From CAZABG01 sp964460985 (lineage in GTDB: Bacteria; Chlamydiota; Chlamydiia; Chlamydiales; Parachlamydiaceae): a DNA stretch of 64,000 bases. Below are positions 28,301 to 35,119 of this stretch, piece by piece. The notes below the pieces were generated by a model. The model saw only the letters and a list, made by a program, of their open reading frames with translations. It was not told where the DNA came from and did no database searches. A program made the translations under genes and the position numbers. The stretch's first letter is position 1, and every line of letters begins with the position of its first letter. The stretch covers positions 1 to 64,000 of the forward strand of contig CAYWQX010000007.1 in assembly GCA_964460985.1 (NCBI GenBank). The letters run 5' to 3'.

Positions 28301-28392
28301 TTTATAATAAAGGACTTACCTGGTTCCCTACGATTGTTGATATTCTTCCCAGTGCGCTAAAAGAAGTAGCACTCGATAATAAAGAGTGCTAA
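25336..28392 (+). CDS. Large NAD-specific glutamate dehydrogenase
   Basis: 1018 residues, matching the about 115-kDa GDH class typified by yeast Gdh2. The N-terminal half (about 1-440) is the poorly conserved regulatory part. The catalytic half shows KGMHFFGFHIRFKDLARGGLR, DIPEGGAKG with the catalytic Lys, GPDENMHD, GYKPGSAFISSKPSAGINHKEYG, KMSGGPDGDVAGNQ and PAGGRPRTLNE. It converts glutamate to 2-oxoglutarate, ammonia and NADH, feeding the TCA cycle. Its ATG abuts the SDR stop. The last codons and the TAA stop (28390-28392) form the right half of a CIRCE operator for the heat-shock operon that follows. Confidence 0.93.
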   Translation: MSSNQLQLTQAIENERLKFQKCYLWLENSMPPSFFEEISHDNLMLVTHSLMGFDLQDYFSTINLKRAAIVLCLDSADADLRILERYGDYGIKNYITFVSKNPPPFSGITSNLRIGIIYFTEAKETVDKPISLESKEELKKLLIERNPCIHDEEFEKLLQEINISFLRTLSLERMVLALDMFYRAKTRDSCQYEIRYEEKWKETGKPSLQIVLAWKNTPKYNFLYRLAFVIHRNKLVMKRVNATYINPYSSGSILIMTLALHGANGEAAWDASNIPDFLREFATVKYFATFDLIEEKLVSRNVIKGVIGNYLRSLVSFIHQCLVHIDSNLYTLENIEEAFIRHPDLTHLLAKAVHYKFHPEENDFKAYETTRQEFNSQVSRLDTGNEELDTRRRNILYTGMVLLDFCLKTNLYQQNYTSISMRMDPHYLDHLPFDRTKKFPVLPYGIFFIKGMHFFGFHIRFKDLARGGLRTVFPERSEHIATDRNQIFTECYNLALTQQNKNKDIPEGGAKGIIFLKPDNQIASEIEILKRELNLRAEESETVLENFKREQKTEYLYQSQRSFIESLLTLVNCELDGKLKAKRVVDYWKKPEYLYLGPDENMHDTIIKWIAETSLKVGYKPGSAFISSKPSAGINHKEYGVTSLGLNVFVEELLMYAGINPYTTSFTVKMSGGPDGDVAGNQLLNFYRNFPSTAKIIALTDVSGTIYDPDGLDKKILADLFHARKSIRFYPADKLHNKGFLLDLESRRHDTALSVQTELKEMKEGRLHSSWLNGSDMNAVYRSNVHSVKADIFIPAGGRPRTLNEHNYKEFLDKTGVPTAKLIVEGANLYISPSAREKLEDLGCLIIKDSSANKTGVICSSFEVQCGLAIGDEIFIEYKEILVKEILERLKEFARMEARLLLRTHHESGQRLTHISTKISERINQFSDQIMDYLQTVKLSHDPKNPLIACFLSYCLNTLKEKFQKELLIEIPDPHKKAIIAAHLAATLVYNKGLTWFPTIVDILPSALKEVALDNKEC
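28366..28392. promoter_or_regulatory. CIRCE operator (HrcA binding site)
   Basis: GTAGCACTC, 9 bases (28375-28383), then GAGTGCTAA. The consensus is TTAGCACTC-N9-GAGTGCTAA, so 17 of 18 arm positions match and only the first base differs. It lies 46 bases before hrcA. HrcA dimers bind CIRCE and repress hrcA-grpE-dnaK until heat shock. Unusually it sits entirely inside the end of the glutamate dehydrogenase coding sequence and includes its stop codon. Confidence 0.95.
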
Positions 28393-28399
28393 TTTCTAG

Positions 28400-28428
28400 T
28401 TGACGGGAATAACCCTCGAGGAGATAAT
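28400..28428 (+). promoter_or_regulatory. Candidate sigma66-type promoter for hrcA-grpE-dnaK
   Basis: TTGACG (28400-28405), 17-base spacer, GATAAT (28423-28428). Start would fall near 28435, only about 3 bases before the hrcA ATG, so this promoter would make an almost leaderless message. It also lies downstream of CIRCE. A promoter upstream of CIRCE inside the dehydrogenase gene is the alternative. Confidence 0.5.
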
Positions 28429-28437
28429 AGCAAGTAT

Positions 28438-29580
28438 ATGGCAAAAGCATTGTCACCATCCATCAGTAAATCTGGCAAGTCGAACAAAAACGAGAGGGAG
28501 AGAAAGGTCCTTTTCGGTTTAGTTGAATACTTCATTAAAACCGGAAAGCCGGTGGGTTCTGTAACCCTCAAAGAGGCCGGTTTTGAAGATTTAAGCTCAG
28601 CAACTCTTAGGAATTATTTTGCCAACCTGGAAGATGCCGGCCTTTTAACGCAGCAGCATGCTTCAGGCGGAAGAATCCCGACTCCCCAGGCCTTTAAACT
28701 CTACGCCAATGAAGTTCTTGATAAAGGGACTTTAGATGCGAAGGTGGAAAAAGAGATTCGAGCGCTTGGATCCATCGAAACGAGAGAAGTGATTCGCGCT
28801 CTTCATAAAATCACAGAAGAGCTCTCCCGCTTTGCCAACACCGCTGCCTTCATTACAGCCCCCCGTTTTGATCACGACACCATTTTAGATGTTAAAGTAG
28901 TTCCTCTTGATCCATCGCGCCTGTTGATTGTTCTACTAACCGATTTTGGCCAAACCATTACAGAGATTCTCTATGCCGAAAAACCGGTTAACAACTTTGG
29001 CGCAAAACGCATCGAAAGCTACTTCAAATCGCGCCTTTTCAATTTAGCGAAACCGGAAAATCTCGAGCCTGAAGAGGAGAGGATCGCTCAAAAATTTTAC
29101 AACGAAGCCATTGTACGCTACTTGGTCGGCTATTCCCAGTTTAAACATGAAGAGCTGTTCAAAACCGGTTTTTCAAGACTTTTATCTCACACAGAATTTC
29201 ATGACCCTGCCGCCTTGCAATCAGGTCTTCAACTATTTGAAAATGACCACACCTTACGTCTTCTTTGCAGAGAAGGGCTTAAACTTAATACTCTCAAAAG
29301 CTGGATTGGCAACGATCTCACCTCTTATTCAGTCCCCTCCTCTACGATATCGCTTGTTATGATCCCCTTTAGAGTCAACTTAAGACCGGTCGGCGTAATC
29401 GGGGTGATCGGCCCTGTAAGACAGCCTTACAAAGAGATCTTTGGGCTTCTCCACGCTTTTTCTGAAAGCGCCTCCCACCTTATGACGCATAACCTCTATA
29501 AGTTTAAGATTTCTTTAAAAAATGCCTTTTTCTTAGACGGGCCTGAATTCAAATTATTGGAAAACAAAGGAAAAAAATGA
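28438..29580 (+). CDS. hrcA: Heat-inducible transcription repressor HrcA
   Basis: 380 residues, slightly long for HrcA. After a Ser/Lys-rich N-terminal extension (about 1-22) comes the winged-helix domain: RERKVLFGLVEYFIKTGKPVGS and LSSATLRNYFANLEDAGLL, both diagnostic. A GAF-like middle and C-terminal dimer domain follow (for example RPVGVIGVIGP near the end). HrcA represses the operon through the CIRCE 46 bases upstream and needs chaperone help to stay active. A GAGGAG sequence lies 13 bases before the ATG, rather far for a ribosome-binding site. Its TGA overlaps the grpE ATG by 4 bases. Confidence 0.96.
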   Translation: MAKALSPSISKSGKSNKNERERKVLFGLVEYFIKTGKPVGSVTLKEAGFEDLSSATLRNYFANLEDAGLLTQQHASGGRIPTPQAFKLYANEVLDKGTLDAKVEKEIRALGSIETREVIRALHKITEELSRFANTAAFITAPRFDHDTILDVKVVPLDPSRLLIVLLTDFGQTITEILYAEKPVNNFGAKRIESYFKSRLFNLAKPENLEPEEERIAQKFYNEAIVRYLVGYSQFKHEELFKTGFSRLLSHTEFHDPAALQSGLQLFENDHTLRLLCREGLKLNTLKSWIGNDLTSYSVPSSTISLVMIPFRVNLRPVGVIGVIGPVRQPYKEIFGLLHAFSESASHLMTHNLYKFKISLKNAFFLDGPEFKLLENKGKK

Positions 29581-30104
29581 CCGAACCCTCCGACATTCCA
29601 ACTCACCCAGAGCTGGAAACAACGACATCGCAGGTGGATCAGCTTTCCCAAGAGTTGAAGGAGTACAAAGACAAGTACCTTCGGCAGCTGGCAGAGACCG
29701 AAAACATGCGTAAAAGACTTCAAAAAGAGAAGCAAGAGATGACTCAGTACGCGATGGGCAATATCCTGACCGAATTTTTAAATCCGATCGATCATATGGA
29801 AATCGCCCTCAAGCACACTGAAAATAGCTCCGACGATGTGAAACATTGGGCACTCGGCTTTAAAATGATTTTAACCCAGTTCAAGGATGTCCTTACGACG
29901 AACGGTGTTTCTGCGATCGAATCGGTTGGAAAACCGTTTGATCATAATGTGCATGAAGCCATTGAAATGGTAGAAACAGCGGATCAAAAACCGGGAACCA
30001 TTGTAGAAGAGCTCGTGAAGGGCTTTAAATTAGGTGATAAAGTAATTCGTCCTGCCCGAGTAAAAGTGGCAAAAGCTCCGGCAGAATCAAAAAATAATGA
30101 ATAG
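29577..30104 (+). CDS. grpE: GrpE nucleotide-exchange factor for DnaK
   Basis: 175 residues. An acidic, flexible N-terminus leads into a long coiled coil (about 15-60, with YLRQLAETENMRKRLQKEK), then the conserved ALKH…GFKMILTQFKDVLTTNGV four-helix region and the C-terminal beta domain with PFDHNVHEAI and GTIVEELVKGFKLGDKVIRPARVKV. GrpE dimers release ADP from DnaK to drive its cycle. The start overlaps the hrcA stop (ATGA) and dnaK follows after 8 bases, giving the standard heat-shock operon order. Confidence 0.97.
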   Translation: MTEPSDIPTHPELETTTSQVDQLSQELKEYKDKYLRQLAETENMRKRLQKEKQEMTQYAMGNILTEFLNPIDHMEIALKHTENSSDDVKHWALGFKMILTQFKDVLTTNGVSAIESVGKPFDHNVHEAIEMVETADQKPGTIVEELVKGFKLGDKVIRPARVKVAKAPAESKNNE

Positions 30105-30112
30105 GTAATCAT

Positions 30113-32062
30113 ATGGCAGAACAAAAAAAATCAAAAATTATCGGGATTGACTTAGGGACAACCAACTCCTGCGTAGCTGTGATGGAGGGTGGGCAGCCTA
30201 AAGTGATTGCAAACGCGGAAGGCGCAAGAACAACCCCTTCGGTAGTCGCGTTTAAAGGCAGCGAAAGAATTGTAGGTATACCAGCTAAACGTCAGGCTAT
30301 CACAAACCCTGAGAACACCATTTACTCCTCCAAGCGTTTTATCGGACGCAAATTCAATGAAGTGCAGTCCGAGCTTAAAAACGTGCCTTATAAAGTGGTC
30401 GCCAACTCGAACGGTGATGCGGTTTTTGAAGTGCAAGGCAAACAGCTCTCCCCGGAAGAGATCGGCGCTCAAATCCTCATCAAAATGAAAGAGACCGCGG
30501 AAGCTTATCTGGGCGAAAAAGTAACCGAGGCGGTTATCACCGTTCCCGCTTACTTCAATGACTCGCAAAGACAGTCGACCAAAGACGCCGGAAGAATTGC
30601 AGGCCTTGATGTTAAAAGAATCATCCCTGAACCTACCGCAGCGGCTTTAGCCTATGGCCTTGATAAGGAAAAGACCGACAAGAAAATCGCTGTGTTTGAC
30701 TTAGGGGGTGGAACTTTTGATATTTCTATCCTTGAGATCGGAGATGGCGTTTTCGAAGTGCTTTCTACCAATGGCGACACCCACCTAGGGGGCGATGACT
30801 ACGATAATGCGATCCTTCAGTGGCTCTTAAATACCTTTAAACAAGAATCGGGTATTGACTTAAGACAAGACAAAATGGCCCTTCAGCGTCTTCGCGATGC
30901 AGCTGAAAAAGCTAAAATCGAGCTTTCCGGCACAACGCAGACCGAAATCAACCAGCCGTTTATCACGATGGATGCCTCAGGACCTAAACACTTGGCTATC
31001 ACATTGACAAGATCGAAATTAGAAGAGCTTACTCACGACTTAACCGAAAGAACCAGAGAGCCTTGCCTGAAAGCTTTAAAAGATGCGGGCATCTCGAAAG
31101 ATGATGTGGGCGAAGTCATTCTCGTCGGCGGTATGACTCGTATGCCGGCGGTTCAAGAGATGGTTAAATCGATCTTCGGCAAAGAAGGCCATAAAGGGGT
31201 AAACCCGGATGAAGTGGTGGCCATCGGCGCCGCAATTCAAGGCGGTGTTTTGACAGGCGATGTCAAAGACGTTCTTCTACTTGATGTAACACCCCTTACC
31301 CTTGGGATCGAAACGATGGGCGGTGTGATGACTCCGTTAGTGGAGCGTAACACAACGATCCCGACCCAGAAAAAACAGGTCTTCTCGACCGCGAGCGACA
31401 ACCAGCCGGCGGTAACTATTCGCGTTCTTCAAGGAGAGCGTAAAATGGCGGAAGATAACAAAGAGATCGGCAGGTTCAATCTCGAAGATATCCCCCCTTC
31501 GCCAAGAGGCGTTCCTCAAATTGAAGTGGCTTTTGATATCGACGCGGACGGCATTCTCCACGTTTCTGCGAAAGAAAAATCAACCGGCAAAGAGCAGAAG
31601 ATCCGTATCGAAGCTTCCTCTGGTTTAAGCGAAGAGGAGATCAAGAAAAAGGTCAAAGATGCAGAACTGCATGCCGAGGAAGATCGTCTTAAAAAAGAGG
31701 CGGCCGAAGCTAAAAACGAAGCCGACTCTTTAGTCTTTAGAGCCGAAAAAGCCCTCAAAGACTCCAAAGATAAAATTCCGGCTGATGTAGCGAATACAGT
31801 TCAAAGCAAAGTAGACGCTGTCAAAAAAGCGCTGGAAGGCTCTGACACCGCTCGCATCAAGGCAGCTAAGCAAGATCTTGAGCAAACAATGCAGCAGATC
31901 GGCGAGCACCTGAACAAGGCAAGCGCTTCTAGCGGTCCTGAGACAGCTCAAGCTCAACCGGAGCCGCAAGCCCAGTCTCAAGCCGGATCTTCCGAGTCCG
32001 CTTCGAATGATAACATCGAAGAGGCCGAAGTAGAAATCATCGACGACAACGATAAAAAATAG
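30113..32062 (+). CDS. dnaK: Chaperone DnaK (Hsp70)
   Basis: 649 residues. All Hsp70 signatures are present: GIDLGTTNSCVAV (about 11-23), IAVFDLGGGTFDISIL, VILVGGMTRMPAVQ, the LLDVTPLTLGIET linker region, and the helical lid with an acidic C-terminus (EEAEVEIIDD). It folds and protects proteins in the cytoplasm with DnaJ (not in this window) and GrpE. It is the last gene of the CIRCE-controlled operon and is followed by a strong intrinsic terminator. Unlike the Hsp70-like protein at 17732 it has the full substrate-binding domain. Confidence 0.99.
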   Translation: MAEQKKSKIIGIDLGTTNSCVAVMEGGQPKVIANAEGARTTPSVVAFKGSERIVGIPAKRQAITNPENTIYSSKRFIGRKFNEVQSELKNVPYKVVANSNGDAVFEVQGKQLSPEEIGAQILIKMKETAEAYLGEKVTEAVITVPAYFNDSQRQSTKDAGRIAGLDVKRIIPEPTAAALAYGLDKEKTDKKIAVFDLGGGTFDISILEIGDGVFEVLSTNGDTHLGGDDYDNAILQWLLNTFKQESGIDLRQDKMALQRLRDAAEKAKIELSGTTQTEINQPFITMDASGPKHLAITLTRSKLEELTHDLTERTREPCLKALKDAGISKDDVGEVILVGGMTRMPAVQEMVKSIFGKEGHKGVNPDEVVAIGAAIQGGVLTGDVKDVLLLDVTPLTLGIETMGGVMTPLVERNTTIPTQKKQVFSTASDNQPAVTIRVLQGERKMAEDNKEIGRFNLEDIPPSPRGVPQIEVAFDIDADGILHVSAKEKSTGKEQKIRIEASSGLSEEEIKKKVKDAELHAEEDRLKKEAAEAKNEADSLVFRAEKALKDSKDKIPADVANTVQSKVDAVKKALEGSDTARIKAAKQDLEQTMQQIGEHLNKASASSGPETAQAQPEPQAQSQAGSSESASNDNIEEAEVEIIDDNDKK

Positions 32063-32073
32063 CCTTTCTTTAC

Positions 32074-32103
32074 AGTCAGCTTCCAACCGGAAGCTGACTT
32101 TTC
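32074..32103 (+). terminator. Rho-independent terminator of the dnaK operon
   Basis: An 11-bp perfect stem (AGTCAGCTTCC / GGAAGCTGACT, 32074-32084 with 32089-32099), loop AACC, then a TTTT tail, 11 bases after the dnaK stop. Confidence 0.9.
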
Positions 32104-32186
32104 ATAACGCCAATCAAAAATTTTGGCTTAAACTACAATTTATTATTAAGATTTAATGAATATTAAAACTATTAATTATAATTACA

Positions 32187-32195
32187 TGCTATAAT
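32187..32195 (+). promoter_or_regulatory. Extended -10 promoter directly before the 32202 start codon
   Basis: TGCTATAAT is a perfect extended -10. Only 6 bases separate the hexamer from the GTG start, so initiation at the usual distance would place the first transcribed base at the start codon. The surrounding 140-base gap after dnaK is very AT-rich. Confidence 0.6.
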
Positions 32196-32201
32196 TGCTT
32201 T

Positions 32202-34427
32202 GTGAATAACACTATTTTAGACAAATTAATTGATAATAATACTATCAATATCTCTGATTTAAATTCTATTTCTCAAAATCAATCGATGGATCGCCTTCGC
32301 GCTAAAATTAAAACCGTCTTTGAAAGATCCGTCATTACGCCCGAAATAGAACAAGCAGCCTCCATAGGAAGTGTCGGCCATTTCTTTGTACAAAAATTTC
32401 GCACCCTTTATTTCTTTTTTTATAGAGAGGCCTCGGAAAAGATGGTACAAAAAATTGTTCGTGATTTCCTTAATTGGCGTCAGGCGCAATTGGGCCTTCT
32501 TGACCAGCAGATCGATAACTACAAGTTAGGCAATAGATTTTCCCCTTATCTGTCGGAAGCAGCGATTCGTAAAGCCATACAAGATACCAAAGAGTTCATC
32601 CAAGAATATAGCTTAGCCAGCTCTGAGATTAATTCTCAGTTTAAAAATCGTATTATATCTCACTTAAAAAGCATCTTTGTCCAGATACCTTCATTTGATC
32701 AAATCATTGACACGAACGAACACTGGAGACAATTTAGCGAAGCGAAAGAAAAAGAGGAGCTTGAACAATTTACAGCCCCTTTTAAAAAAGTATTTTCCAC
32801 TCTCTCTCCTCAAGAAATAAAAAACTGGACCTGGAAACCCGAACTCGGCGAAAAACCTGTCCTCGATTTTTTAAACCACGTTCAAGAAACTCAAAACCAA
32901 CAAATCAGCAAACTTAAAAAAATCTACAGTTTCCAAATTATTCAAGTGGTAGCCGGGCTCTATTTATCCGACGGCACCAGTTTTAAACTCGCCGATATGG
33001 AGGTTGAAGCTGTCTTAAATTCAATCAAAAAAATGCATGGGGATAAACTTAAAAAATCCCAATTGAACGCCATATCGGATCACTTATATGAGTTAAAAAA
33101 CAATCCTTCTTTCTACACTAGGAACGATATTAAAAAAGTGATTGAGTTTTTACACTCTATCCATGGCCCCACCTTAAAAGTTCGTATTGAGGAGCTAGCG
33201 GAGGGAATTTTTAATCCCTACTTGATCCCTTTGATGCGTATTGAAAGCGAGTATCTTCAGCTGGACGAAAGAAACAGCTTGTTAAATCAATTCCTTAAGG
33301 GGTATCAACCTCCTATTGAAGCTCCTCCCGCCCAAAAAATAGCCAATACCCTACCGAGTTATTTCTTTAATCCTTTAGCGATTGTAAGTTTATTCCCGCC
33401 TAACGAGAAAGTCTCTTTATTAAGGGTAATAAGTAGAAAAATAGGTCAGCTGGATGAAAAGAATCCTTTACTTGAAAATGAAACCTTTGATCTATTGAAC
33501 CAAGCGATCACCTATTATCAACGAAAAGAGACACCCCCCTTACAAAATATAAGGCTAAAACAGAGGCGCTGGGATCTATTTTTTAACGATCTCCCCCTGC
33601 TCTCTAAACAACTTAAGCTCCCATTACCCGATTTTAAGACCCATCTCTTTAACCATATTTTCTCTTGGGGGGCTCTGATCTTTGGAAAATTTCTTCAAAA
33701 TCCTCAGATCATTATCCAAGAAATTCCTCAATTTATCCTTAAATTAAATAATCTAACGGATGAAGATCTGAAAGAAATGTCATTTCTTGATCATGACGGT
33801 ATTTCAAAAGTATTAAATATCGTTGACACGATTCCTCTTGCAAGTTTGATGGAAAAGGCTATCAAAGCCCTTATAAAACCCTTTTTACATCCTGAAAATC
33901 TTGTAAAAAATAAGGAAGAGCTGAGTGCAAGGATCGCAAAATCCATCGAGAGTAATATAAAGTATTTAGCCTCTCAAGAAAACTCTGAGAATTACGAAGC
34001 GATAAAAAAATCTATCGATGTTCAGAATATTTGGCTGCAAAGTAGAGTCGAAAACTTCGATATGGAATTCGAAACTTTATTGTATAAATCGGAAAAATTA
34101 CTCTTAGAGATTTTAAAGATATTGATCGATCATCATCAAGTTCTTCCAACAGTTCTCCTCATTAAAGCGTTTATAGATTGGAGGAAAGCTCGGTTGCAGA
34201 ATAAAGACACCCCTGAACTTTTAAATCAGGTATCCGAGCGATTGAAAGGGATGTTTATCCAATTTCTGAAGGAATTAGAAAGCAATCCTTTAGAGAAGAA
34301 GATTCTTATCGAAGCTCAACAGATTGCAAATCAATTCCATATTAAAGAGGACGAGCCCAATAAATCTTTAGCCGCGTGGAGGCAAATCACACCCATCTTA
34401 AGAAATGCTTTAGGTGTTCCCGTTTGA
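32202..34427 (+). CDS. Lineage-specific 741-residue helical protein
   Basis: I do not recognise this protein. It starts with GTG at 32202 and no ribosome-binding site; the -10 box 6 bases upstream suggests a leaderless message. There is no signal peptide and no clear transmembrane helix. It is rich in Lys, Glu, Asn, Gln, Ile and Leu, helical throughout. FLNWRQAQL (89-97) and FIDWRKARL (657-665) are near matches, each followed some way on by a KSIFVQI / KGMFIQF stretch, hinting at related helical modules at both ends. The next gene follows after 17 bases. An effector-like or structural role is possible but unproved. Confidence 0.75.
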   Translation: MNNTILDKLIDNNTINISDLNSISQNQSMDRLRAKIKTVFERSVITPEIEQAASIGSVGHFFVQKFRTLYFFFYREASEKMVQKIVRDFLNWRQAQLGLLDQQIDNYKLGNRFSPYLSEAAIRKAIQDTKEFIQEYSLASSEINSQFKNRIISHLKSIFVQIPSFDQIIDTNEHWRQFSEAKEKEELEQFTAPFKKVFSTLSPQEIKNWTWKPELGEKPVLDFLNHVQETQNQQISKLKKIYSFQIIQVVAGLYLSDGTSFKLADMEVEAVLNSIKKMHGDKLKKSQLNAISDHLYELKNNPSFYTRNDIKKVIEFLHSIHGPTLKVRIEELAEGIFNPYLIPLMRIESEYLQLDERNSLLNQFLKGYQPPIEAPPAQKIANTLPSYFFNPLAIVSLFPPNEKVSLLRVISRKIGQLDEKNPLLENETFDLLNQAITYYQRKETPPLQNIRLKQRRWDLFFNDLPLLSKQLKLPLPDFKTHLFNHIFSWGALIFGKFLQNPQIIIQEIPQFILKLNNLTDEDLKEMSFLDHDGISKVLNIVDTIPLASLMEKAIKALIKPFLHPENLVKNKEELSARIAKSIESNIKYLASQENSENYEAIKKSIDVQNIWLQSRVENFDMEFETLLYKSEKLLLEILKILIDHHQVLPTVLLIKAFIDWRKARLQNKDTPELLNQVSERLKGMFIQFLKELESNPLEKKILIEAQQIANQFHIKEDEPNKSLAAWRQITPILRNALGVPV

Positions 34428-34444
34428 TCTGCTAATCTATTGAC

Positions 34445-35119
34445 ATGATCCCGGCTAGCTTCACGGAAGAAACCGCACGAAACCATTTCTTAAATACGTT
34501 TGAAATAAACTTCGATCGAGCCTTAAGACCGCTCAACTTAACTGATCGTCGTATCCTTCAGATCGTCAGTCAAAAACTGTGGAAATCGACGAACGTTCAA
34601 AGGGCTAGTAACCCTTACCATTCCTACGAGTCTCTCTTCATTGAATTTTTTATTGGAACGAGTATGGTTTTTCGTGATCACGATGGATCTTTTTACCAGG
34701 ATTTAGAGCATGCTTCGGAAGAGAGAACCTCTTCTCACTATGGTAGGGTCGGATCTGAAGTTCAAAGGCATCATAGAGGATCGGCTCTTCCTGAAGTGCT
34801 CTTCCACAGGGGAATGCTCCCTTTTGCTGAAGGGAAGATTAAAGGAGGCATTTATTGGAAGAAGCTTCCTGATGATCATAGGAACAACTACGATCCCATA
34901 CCTGCCGTGTGGATCCAAACCGAAAACACCCCTAATGGTCCCAAGATTTCTGACTGGTTCATTCATAGATGGGACTTTGTGATCTACTTTTTCTTAAAAG
35001 AGATTCTCAAATCTGACAGGCCTCAGATAGGCCCCTATAAAACAATTGATGGACTTAGAGGCAAGCCCGATACAAATCCTGTCTTTGTCGATGAACTACC
35101 TCTCGAAGAGACGGGTTAA
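34445..35119 (+). CDS. Lineage-specific 224-residue protein of unknown function
   Basis: Not recognised. It follows the 741-residue gene by 17 bases and is probably on the same transcript; no ribosome-binding site is visible before the ATG. The sequence is soluble, rich in aromatic residues and His (SSHYGRVGSEVQRHHRGSA near residues 95-113; PKISDWFIHRWDFVIYFFLKE near 167-187). The N-terminal 60 residues look helical. Its last 24 bases run into the 3' end of the ABC-transporter gene on the other strand. The composition and lack of relatives I can name suggest a lineage-restricted gene. Confidence 0.65.
   Translation: MIPASFTEETARNHFLNTFEINFDRALRPLNLTDRRILQIVSQKLWKSTNVQRASNPYHSYESLFIEFFIGTSMVFRDHDGSFYQDLEHASEERTSSHYGRVGSEVQRHHRGSALPEVLFHRGMLPFAEGKIKGGIYWKKLPDDHRNNYDPIPAVWIQTENTPNGPKISDWFIHRWDFVIYFFLKEILKSDRPQIGPYKTIDGLRGKPDTNPVFVDELPLEETG

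Noticed and set aside
30152..30568. 138-codon frame antisense to dnaK
   Set aside because: Shadow of the highly conserved ATPase domain.
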